NCBI GenBank assembly: GCA_031216915.1
Contig: CM062289.1
Span: 252,397,113 to 252,461,112 of the forward strand
DNA from: Pictodentalium vernedei
Taxonomy: Eukaryota > Mollusca > Scaphopoda > Dentaliida > Dentaliidae
Direction: 5' to 3'
Length of the DNA stretch: 64,000 bases
Positions 56,101 to 64,000 of this stretch are shown here, piece after piece. The notes beneath the pieces were generated by a model that was given only the letters and a program-made list of their open reading frames with translations, ran no database searches and had not been told where the DNA came from. The translations under genes and the position numbers were made by a program. Within the stretch, counting starts at the first letter, position 1. Each line of letters opens with the position of its first letter.

Positions 56101-56235
56101 AGAGTAATCGCTTGACTGCACTGGTTACGTGAAATAATTCATTCGAGGCGAAGGACAAATTGTAAAACATTTGTACAACGTCCCTGACCTCTCATGAATT
56201 GTTTCACGTAACCAGTCCAGTCAATCGATTACTCT
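56101..56235. mobile_element. 135-bp foldback element
   Basis: AGAGTAATCGCTTGACTGCA and CTGGTTACGTGAAATAATTC pair with GAATTGTTTCACGTAACCAG and GTCAATCGATTACTCT. Confidence 0.9.
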
Positions 56236-56469
56236 CTATGTATTGTTAGGGAAGCCTATCGTTGCAGCCCTACTATGTTATGAAAGTAAAAACTGAAATT
56301 ACACTTTGTCTGGGGACTGTCATGCACAGTGTTGTACGGTTTTTTCCAAACCTGAGATTTTGATTCGACTGTCGTGGGAATAGCATGCTTGGACTCGTGG
56401 TGGTCTGGCGAGTTGTTTGGAGAAGATTCTTCTCACGAGTTGGGTTTAATATCTTCTCTGTTTTTTAAG

Positions 56470-57180
56470 GACCGGGAACGGGAATGAAATTACCCTCAGA
56501 ACCGGGAACCGGGAATTTTCCCGGGTAATATCAAGTAAATTTATGAGAGTAACAAGACGCATTTACTTTAATGAAAATGAACATTTTTCATTGGCAATCT
56601 GTTATATCCAAAACGGAAAAGTTCTTTTCCGAAGAGAAGTGGGAAAACCCAAACTCGCGTCGATCTCGTCTTCATTTTCCGAAGTATTACACTAGTATTA
56701 TCACCTCTACCTCCTCCGGCATCAACACCCTCTTCACTGCCGTCACCAGTCTCTGCTGCTTGAAGCAGAGGAGACAGGTGACAGCAGTGAAAATGGGGTT
56801 GATGATGAAGGAGGTAGTGAATAGTGATACTAGTGATTGTAAAAACGAAAACGAGTTGGAACTCTGAAGCGGGTGGAGTTCTTGCTGTTGAAGAAGGGGG
56901 TGGGGTGGGTGGGGGGGGGGGGGGGCTTCCAGAACTGGTTGAGAGCTACAACGATTTGGTTTTCGAAAAAGGTTCGTCAGGAATGGGGACTGTAAAAATT
57001 TCAGGCGTGAAAGGGCTCACGAAATCCTTCAAAGTTACGTTCGGGATGTTTTTCAATTCATAAAACTTCAGTTCAACACACAAACAGTCCCAAGTTTGAT
57101 TTTCGGTTCCGTGATACAGATAGGTGTTGGAGCCGGCTTTCGGTATTGGGAAACCGGGAATTCTCGTTCCCGGGATTAAA
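56470..57180. mobile_element. Possible element with ACCGGGAA ends
   Basis: ACCGGGAACGGGAATG / AACCGGGAATTTTCCCGGG near 56468-56525 is echoed inverted by GGAAACCGGGAATTCTCG and TTCCCGGGATTAAACCC near 57148-57182. It encloses the hairpin at 56691-56834 and a 16-G run. Limits are uncertain; non-coding. Confidence 0.4.
56691..56834. repeat. 144-bp hairpin
   Basis: ACTAGTATTATCACCTCTAC pairs with GTAGTGAATAGTGATACTAG; core TCTCTGCTGCTTGAAGCAGAG. The arms have several mismatches. Confidence 0.85.
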
Positions 57181-57487
57181 CCCTACTCGTGATTTCTAGA
57201 AAACCATATCCAGGAAAGCAGTCTTTGAGTGGCATTACACGGTATATATTTCATTCGGATGTCGTAATGTGAGAGGGAAAGGTGGAGTGTGTGGAAGTGG
57301 AGTGTTACATTTTCTAAAGTTGTTGTTTGCCTCGATTCAACTTCAACTGATATAAAGTAACAAAGAAACGCAGACATGTCAGGTGGGAGTTACGAGTTGG
57401 ATAGCTCTATTTGGAATGTTTTCGTTGGGGTTAAGAGGACAACCGTGGACCCGCTTCGTTATTCAGGAGGATATATATATATTTATT

Positions 57488-57884
57488 TTTTATTAGGGTT
57501 TAACGGCACATTAACAGACAGGGTCATGTCATGTCTGTAACAGTTTTTGCAGGTGGAGGAAGCCGGAGTACCCGGAGAGAACCACCGAGCAACGACGAGC
57601 AGCTGTCAGCTCTCCAACATCGTAACTCTGAACTCTGCACCGCGGCACAGGCAGGGTTAGATTGGTTGAAGACATGCGCACCATCGACATGCAGTACACC
57701 TTAGTATACAGCGTCATCGTGCCCCCGTGTAGGCAAACGGGGTTAAGTGCCTTGCCAAAGGACACAGCGCGGGAGCACGAATCAGTCGCTGAAATGGACA
57801 CCCATCCAACTACTAATCGCGCTCGACGTTGCTTAACTTCGGTGATCTGACGAGAACCGGTTACCGCGACGCCATCGCTCACCC
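57488..57884 (-). mobile_element. 5S rRNA-headed SINE, copy 9 (full length, minus)
   Basis: Read on the minus strand: 5S-type head ACCGGTTCTCGTCAGATCAC, GAAGTTAAGCAACGTCGAGC, then the common body (CCTTTGGCAAGGCACTTAAC, GTACTCCGGCTTCCTCC) and a TTAAACCCTAATAAAA tail. Flanked by ATATATATTTATT at 57475-57487 and 57885-57897 (13 bp, low complexity). The head-to-body junction replaces part of the 5S 3' half. Confidence 0.92.
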
Positions 57885-57895
57885 ATATATATTTA

Positions 57896-58166
57896 TTACA
57901 CGCCTGTTCTGTGAAATCCCCCATCTACAGCAGCACAAAACCATGCGGAAAATGAAAATCTGTTCCGCACATATGTGCGGATCGGAAATCGTTGACGGAC
58001 TATTTTTAAATAGAAGCGAAATTTCACTGGAATTTTCTACAAATCGTGCAACGTAAATACAATTTGAATCGTGAAAATCGTCCCCTGAGTTCCAATGTGC
58101 TCTATGTGTCAGTAGGCACATAGAACACATTGGAACTCCGGGGGCGAAATAGTAACACGGATTCCC
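57896..58166. mobile_element. Family B element, copy 3 (deletion derivative)
   Basis: TTACACGCCTGTTCTGTGAA, then CATGCGGAAAATGAAAATC and the core hairpin AATGTGCTCTATGTGTCAGT / GCACATAGAACACATT. Right of AGTAACACGGATTCCCG it jumps to a CGTTCTGTGTATTTA end that corresponds to the outer edge of family G. Confidence 0.8.
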
Positions 58167-59716
58167 GTGTATCGTTCTGTGTATTTATTTTGTTTTTTCT
58201 CTTATTAATTGGGATTTTACGACATTTTTCAAAACTTAGATAATGCTATCTTGAAATTGTTTATTGGTAGTTCACGCAGGAGTAACCGAAGAGAACCATC
58301 GAATAGGGACATGTAACTGCCATTTTTTAACTAACGAACTGATAACAAGCAGAGGGGAAGCTCATTTCGCATCGGTTGTCAAAATTTAAGTCTATTGCCA
58401 AACCCTCTACCCAGCGTAACAACCATATGTGACCAGCGTTATTCGCATAAATCGCCATACAAATTTTTATTTTATTTCAATTTTTGGCTTTTTGCCTCCA
58501 AAACATAGCGTATAAACCCTTATTGCAACGAACTCACCAAAGCCTCGATACAGTCTGCTATTTGAAAACATATTCAGCTAATCCCTTAAACAGTGTTCAA
58601 TAAACGAGAATCGTCAATGTCTCAAAACCTTCAGAAGTTAACAAGACAAATGGAGTGCCACAAAATTGTGTGCTAATCAGAAAACCCCAAAATCCTAATC
58701 CGCCATTTATCATTCTACCTCACTGTAAAAATAGGGACAATCGTACACCAATATACAAAGGGTTCAGTTGATATGATGGCCGTTTTGTCACTAAACGAAG
58801 ATATATATATATATATACCCTTTGATAGTTAAAGTAACAATAACATGCAGCTGATATCACCATGATTTTTATTAAGCGACAGACAAAAACGTTAAATGAA
58901 AAAGATCTTCCCGGAAGTAAAATTATGTCTAATTCGAATTTGATTTTATTACTCGTATTTTTTAGTAACGAAATGACTTACCTCTTACTGTAAATTCTGT
59001 GAATGGTGGCAGTGAATTCGTAACTGTCGGAATGTCCATTTTACCTGTCTTTTTATATGCCTGAACTTGTGCGTCTTCTCACATCGTCATCGGAGACGTG
59101 GGCGCTAAAAAGTTCCATTTCTATTCAACTGTCAGTATAACAAAACAAGAGTTCGTTGACTTCTCGGCTTCGATCATCATGACTTTTCTCTCTATCACGC
59201 AGAAGTCGGGAGTATAATAAATAACGAAAAGCTTCAAGTGGATCCTTTTGTAAAGAACAAAAATATCATGTCAGTAATGATGAAGCTTAATGCTGGAATG
59301 ATTGGTGGTTTTTCCCATTCTTTACTTGATGGTACAATATAGAAAGAATATATTTAACTCATTAACAGTGCCAAGGTAGATCTGACAATCATCAAAACCA
59401 CATAAAATTTTATTTCCTGCATCTTCTAATTAAGCGGCTATTTCCTGTTGGATGAAGAACCCCTTCCAACAGCGGGTCACAAAATACCATATCACAAAGA
59501 CAAAAAAGATACACCAATATAAGCATCTGCGTTAATATTGTGAAATGTATTACATCATTTTTATCTCCAAATTTCTTACGATTTTTCTTTTAAAAACTCC
59601 AAAACATTGCATAACAAGTCTTAAAGAGAAGTGTCCAACAGAACGTTGATGGTCTGATAATAGGAGTGCGAGATTACGTTGCTGTATTTACTGTTTTAAC
59701 ATTCTGCACACTGATG
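58167..59716. other. Unassigned AT-rich region
   Basis: A degraded family A half (CTACCCAGCGTAACAACC, GACCAGCGTTATTCGC, AACATAGCGTATAAACCC) occupies about 58400-58545. An (AT)n tract is at 58801-58816. No gene recognised. Confidence 0.45.
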
Positions 59717-59904
59717 TTAAAATACTGAACTTTCAAGCCCCTTTTTCCTTTAATACCACTAGGAAATGAACCAATTCAATCTTGTTTGACAGAGCTCAAT
59801 GAGCTCTGTCAAATAAGATTGAATTGGTTAAATTTCTAGATGCATTATGGGAAAATGCATGGCTTGAAATTTTTATACTTCAACAACAGAGCACAGAGGG
59901 ATAA
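59717..59904. mobile_element. TTAA MITE family N, copy 2
   Basis: TTAAAATACTGAAC left end and CAGAGGGATAAAG right end (site mutated). The core CAATCTTGTTTGACAGAGCT / AGCTCTGTCAAATAAGATTG meets at CAATG. It shows the uninterrupted form of the element split at 24618. Confidence 0.85.
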
Positions 59905-60218
59905 AGTGATTTGACATTTGAAACATTCATTCACCGCTTCATTTTCCATACGCGCATTCAAACACCTGTCCTTGTCTTGTTTACCATAATCGGACACTGA
60001 AGAGGTATGGTCAGTTTGGAGCTTGCTTTGAGTTTGACCTTTGTCTTTGAGTTTTCAGGGGTTTAGATCTGTACGTAGTTCTGCAGTTGGGGCATGACCT
60101 ATCAATTGACGGCGTTTTAAAATTATATGTGTGTGTTCAAAGATTAATCGATAAACATTTTCTGATTTTTGTTGAACATTGAAGGCAAAAATGGTAAGAA
60201 AAATACACAGAGCAACAT

Positions 60219-60467
60219 TTAACTCGTTGAGGGCTAGATTATTTTTAGTCGTCTAATATTACTATTCAAAATTATTCTATTACAAATTATTGGAGAGTGC
60301 CTTCAGACACTCCCCAATAATTTGTAATAAAACACATTTATATGAAACAAAATGTTATTTTCATTTGACTGAATATGAAATGTGAGCAGGGAAAATGTTA
60401 GCTTTTGCTCTGGTACCATCTTATTTCTAAGACCCATGGTAGTGGCTTCTAGCACTCAACCAGTTCA
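60219..60467. mobile_element. TTAA MITE family Q, copy 4 (diverged)
   Basis: TTAACTCGTTGAGGGCTAGA to TCTAGCACTCAACCAGTTCA. Core TTACAAATTATTGGAGAGTG / CACTCCCCAATAATTTGTAA. Represents an older subfamily. Confidence 0.85.
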
Positions 60468-61520
60468 GGTACATCTGCTTAAAACCGGTGGGAGGTGGAT
60501 GAAATCTCGTTAACTAACAACCCTCAAATACACAAATGTACACACATCGAAAATCTCGATCAACTGAAAAAATCTAACCCAAAATATATTAAAAAAATAA
60601 AAACAAAAAAGGGTTGAGTTGGCAGCACGAATAATACACTGTTTTGGAATGAAAACGTTATTGAAATAAATTAAGGTTTCAGAATTGTTATTTGCAAATT
60701 ATGTTTATTAAATCTATTCCGATAGCTTGTTAGTGTTAGAGTAGGGAGGTATTAATTTTCCAGATTAGGTTTCGGTTCGGTTTCAGAAAAAACAACTCGA
60801 TTTTGGTTCTGTTTTTCTGTGTGTTAAGAAAATATAGTATTTAACACTTCAGGCTCCTTAACTTGGAAAAATCCATCTATGTTTTTACGACCCCACTCAC
60901 CACAAAAAGCCCTGACTGTAAGAATCTCCATGGAGATCAGTCTACCTTCCCTTTGGTAATTCTTAGGGGTTCTTGGGTGATCAGTTTCTAAGCCTATTCA
61001 GTCAGAAAAAAACCAACATAACTTAGGATAACAAATGAATAACGTTCATCTAATCTGTGTTGTGTCCACCGGACGAGTCAATAAGGGAGAAAATGTGATA
61101 ATGAGAACACGACGTATTTGACCCTTTATCGGATAGACTAAGTTACTTTGGGGCCACTAGTCCACTTTCTTACCGGTAAGATAGTTTGATCAGTTTATGC
61201 ACAAACACCGTAAAACCGTTCCGCAGGTTTTTGCTGTGTCTTGCATTTCGGTTTTTCAGTTTGCCGCCAAAACGGGAACCGAACCGGAAAACCGAAAAAC
61301 TGTCTATCTCTAGTTAGTGTGAGTTTTATTGTGTGGGTGGAAAGCCCAGTCCGCGAAACGTTTTTGAAAAAAAGTACTGTCACCACACTGTATTTTAGAA
61401 TGAATGCTGCTAGGCACTGGTTGCGAGGACGTGTTGCGATAAAGTAAAATTTACCCATAGTGCTTCGCATTTTGCAATTTTCACACAGCACAATGCCTCT
61501 AAATATTTAGAGGCATTGTT
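60468..61520. other. Unassigned region
   Basis: Includes TTTCGGTTCGGTTTC at about 60770 and TTTCGGTTTTTCAG near 61250-61300. The latter forms an inverted pair (CGGTTTTTCAGTTTGCC / GGAAAACCGAAAAACTG). Nothing coding recognised. Confidence 0.4.
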
Positions 61521-61770
61521 GATTATTACACTACTGGTTAATTTTTATTACATTACTGGTTAATATTACACTTTCAAACAAATGAGGGTATCAGAGGAAA
61601 AGCCAACACTTTGCTTGGTCATGTTTCATATTCAATCACACGCACAAAATATTTTGTTATATAAATTTGTTTTATCACAAATTATTGAAGAGTGCCTGTG
61701 GGCACTGTAACAACCAGTAGTGTAATATTAACCAGTAGTGTAATAAAAATTAACCAGTAGTGTAATAATC
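61521..61770. mobile_element. 250-bp element with 51-bp motif-repeat inverted ends
   Basis: Positions 61521-61571 are the near-exact reverse complement of 61720-61770 (one mismatch by eye). Each arm consists of repeated TTAACCAGTAGTGTAATA. Between them lies one half of a family Q MITE (about 61605-61716; TTTCATATTCAATCACACGC, AATTATTGAAGAGTGCC). Confidence 0.9.
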
Positions 61771-61835
61771 AACTAGTAGAGTAGTGTAATACAAATCAAC
61801 CAGTAGTGTAATAAACTTAACCAGTAGTGTAATAA
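61713..61835 (+). repeat. ACCAGTAGTGTAATA tandem motif array
   Basis: About six copies of AACCAGTAGTGTAATA (61713, 61731, 61751, 61772 degenerate, 61796, 61818) separated by 2-6 A/T-rich bases. Two inverted copies precede it at 61524-61564. Confidence 0.93.
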
Positions 61836-62430
61836 ACATCCATGAAAACCAACAATTTTTCAACAAAATTTGGAAATTCTTTTGGGGTGGCTCAAATCAT
61901 AGTTTGGGTACATCTTATCGATTTTTAATCATTTTATCGTACGTTTCAAGGCGTTTTGCAGGTCAAACATCATTTCGTTGGTTCAATACGGCGAGGACAG
62001 GTATTTTTATGATTTTTATGTGATGTGCGTATTATCTGGTGTTTAATGCCACTTTCTGTATTTGTGGCTTTATGTAAATTCAAAGTTGGCTAATTATTTA
62101 TAGTAATGCTGTGCTTTTGAGAGACTGCGTACCCCAGGCATAAGTTGTCAGGTTCTATCATACAGAAAACTTATGGTTGATAAAGTGTGGTATTCTAGGA
62201 CTAGAATTGTGTGATCTCCTGCGTTGTCTACAATTATAATATTTAATACGGCCCCGGCGAGTCTCTGAAGGTCTCTCTCACATCCACCCATTTCAGTCGC
62301 TGTATCATTGTGCGTGGCTTTTTCAGTCTAGTTGACCGTTTTGAATTCTAAAATTAGTTTTTCTTCTGGAAGTGGTGCTCATCATATTCCTTGAGCATAG
62401 ACACTCTACCATATTTTACGAAGGTGCGGT

Positions 62431-62449
62431 GGGGGGGGGGGGGGGGGGG
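62431..62449 (+). repeat. Poly-G tract (19 G)
   Basis: Uninterrupted G run after AAGGTGCGGT. Confidence 0.97.
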
Positions 62450-62541
62450 CATTGGTTTACCTAAAATCTGCGGTCAGTTATTTTTTCCATCTTGAAGGAG
62501 GAGGTCGGTAAGAGAGTAGAGGCTATCTAAGGCGAGGTGAA

Positions 62542-63056
62542 TACACTGCAAAAAATATAGGTTCTCTTTAGAATCAAAACTCGTTCTAATCTTGTCCCTG
62601 AGATGGAACCAGATCTGTTTAAACAGTATTTATTTCAAATCGAATAAATTTACCAAAATTAGCATTCAATTTTAACAGAATATTACATGAACTGAAGTAG
62701 ATTCAGCAGTAAACTTGGAGCTTATTCAACGCAGTCGCCAAACATTTTGAAACAAAGGAAATATGAACAGTTGGCATATCGAACCAGTTTTGGTTCTGTA
62801 TAGAACCAAAACTGGTTCGATATGCCAACTGTTCATATCTCCTTTGCTTAATAATGATTTGAGACAACCTCGTATAAGCTCTAAACTTACGACTGAAACC
62901 CCCTCAATTTATGTTTAATTCTGTTAATATTTAATGTTAATCTTTATAAATTTATTTGATTTGAAATAAATACTGTTTAAACAGAACTGGTTCCATCCCA
63001 GGGACAAGATTAGAACCAGTTTTGGTTCTAAAGAGAACCTATATTTTTTGCAGTGT
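62542..63056. mobile_element. TA-flanked foldback element, family T copy 2 (nested)
   Basis: TA at 62542-62543 and 63055-63056; CACTGCAAAAAATATAGG termini. Its arms are in the opposite order to copy 1 (GAACTGAAGTAGATTCAGC is on the left here, on the right there). The centre GAACCAGTTTTGGTTC-TG-TATAGAACCAAAACTGG is a perfect palindrome. Inserted in the 1.7-kb element. Confidence 0.93.
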
Positions 63057-63546
63057 AGGGTGAATGATTTGGAGGTCCACTGCCATTTCCGTCTGTCATG
63101 TCAAAGCATTGTTTTCGATTACCAATGGTAGACAGCAATTTAGATCCTGTGATGATTTACATTTAATGTAAAAAGCTCGAATCATTCAACATGTAGAAAA
63201 TATTGTTTCAACAGAATTCCTTGATGGGTTAACGCTACTCTTATACTACATTAGAAGTGTGTCGTGTGGATAAATGACCCTCATTTGGGGAGAGAATGGG
63301 CGAGGCGCGAATTGGCCATCTTTGAATTTACATAAAGCCACAAATACAGAAAGTGACATTAAACACCAGGGAATACGCACATCACATACACATCATAAAA
63401 ATACCTTTCCTCACCGTATTGAACCAACGAAATGATGTTGACCTGCAAAAATGTACCCAAACTATGATTTGAGCCACCCCAAAAGGTTTTCAAATTTTGT
63501 TGAAAAATTGTTGTTTTTCATGGATGTTTATTACACTACTGGTTGA

Positions 63547-64000
63547 TTTGTATTCACACCAAATTCATTTGCATATATACAGAAATTTTACCCATATTTC
63601 TTTCATGACAAAGTATTTCAAAATTCTAGGTTTTATCTCATACACACCAGAAAAAGACATGACTGTCAATACAGTTTTTATAAAGGTTGGATTGCACAAG
63701 AATGAAAATAACTTACTCGGAAGAATGCTCTTTAAAGGTGAGATTATCAAATATTTAAATTATATTTTTTTTATTCTGAAGGTCTCAGCATATATTATTT
63801 GTGATATAGAAAGCAAGAGCACCAAAAAAGAGCTTCCTAAACTAAGAATAAAAAGAAATTCCACACAACAATTTTCGCGAAATTGGTTTTCTGTTCACAT
63901 TCCCCTTAAACTTAATACACGATATACCCCGGAAAATTTAGTTCTGACGGCACATGAAGGTTTACATGGTTTATATACCGCACACACGGGAGAATTTTGT
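63547..64000. other. Unassigned AT-rich region
   Basis: A 61-codon minus frame (63565-63750) has no known motif. No repeat recognised. Confidence 0.4.

Larger units (their letters stand above)
61817..63546. mobile_element. 1.7-kb inverted-repeat element with ACCAGTAGTG ends
   Basis: Arms 61817-62094 and 63310-63546 are inverted copies (CCATGAAAA-CAACAATTTTT, CCCCAAAAGG / TTTTGGGGTGG, TTTGTGGCTTTATGTAAATT). The outer tip is TTAACCAGTAGTGTAATAAA on the left and its complement at 63527-63546. No transposase frame lies inside. Inside are a 19-G run (62431-62449) and a family T element (62542-63056). Superfamily unknown; no target duplication recognised. Confidence 0.85.

Noticed and set aside
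57529-57924. 131-codon minus frame
   Set aside because: Sense reading of a SINE plus the edge of family B.

Overview
The window is AT-rich animal (eukaryotic) DNA with no intact recognisable protein-coding gene. The longest open frame is 166 codons and matches nothing I know. Every piece of identifiable coding sequence is a decayed retrotransposon or transposon remnant. The host looks like a marine invertebrate. Two repeat types resemble families I recall from molluscan and other lophotrochozoan genomes: the CTCACCTG...GCCTCTTGTT elements carrying CCGTCC microsatellites, and the TATACGCCC / ATGCCCCC elements with (CCGT)n. That assignment rests on recollection and is moderate to weak.

Layout. 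0.1-4 kb: a TTAA-type palindromic MITE, then a composite element containing a satellite-like array of ~167-bp units. 4-7.5 kb: a decayed LINE (reverse transcriptase YVDD, RNase H, C-terminal HILLDC motif) interrupted by a hairpin, a TTAA MITE, a tRNA-headed SINE with a 13-bp target-site duplication, and a palindrome in its 3' UTR. 8.1-9.4 kb: a (CCGT)n element split by a 788-bp hAT-like element with an 8-bp duplication. 10-10.9 kb: a ~160-bp tandem array. 12-29 kb: SINEs with tRNA or 5S rRNA heads on one shared body, several TTAA MITEs, a 207-bp near-perfect palindrome and a broken cysteine-rich (CXC-like) coding fragment. 29.8-32.3 kb: a possible ruined LTR element. 34-45 kb: more MITEs, two LINE 3' ends, a long (CT)n tract and further SINEs. 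45-64 kb: two copies of a ~510-bp TA-flanked foldback element, a ~270-bp tandem array, many foldbacks, and an unusual 1.7-kb inverted-repeat element beside an array of ACCAGTAGTGTAATA motifs.

How the parts interact. One LINE 3' tail (CGTTAA-C-CCAATAAATA) is shared with the SINEs, which suggests a LINE-SINE dependency. The SINE bodies carry two unrelated Pol III promoter heads. At least four MITE families share TTAACCC termini, as expected if one piggyBac-like transposase (not present here) moved them all. Nested insertions give a relative chronology. Single-copy sequence is sparse. One stretch on the minus strand near 23.2-23.4 kb has good splice signals and could be a genuine exon of an unidentified gene.
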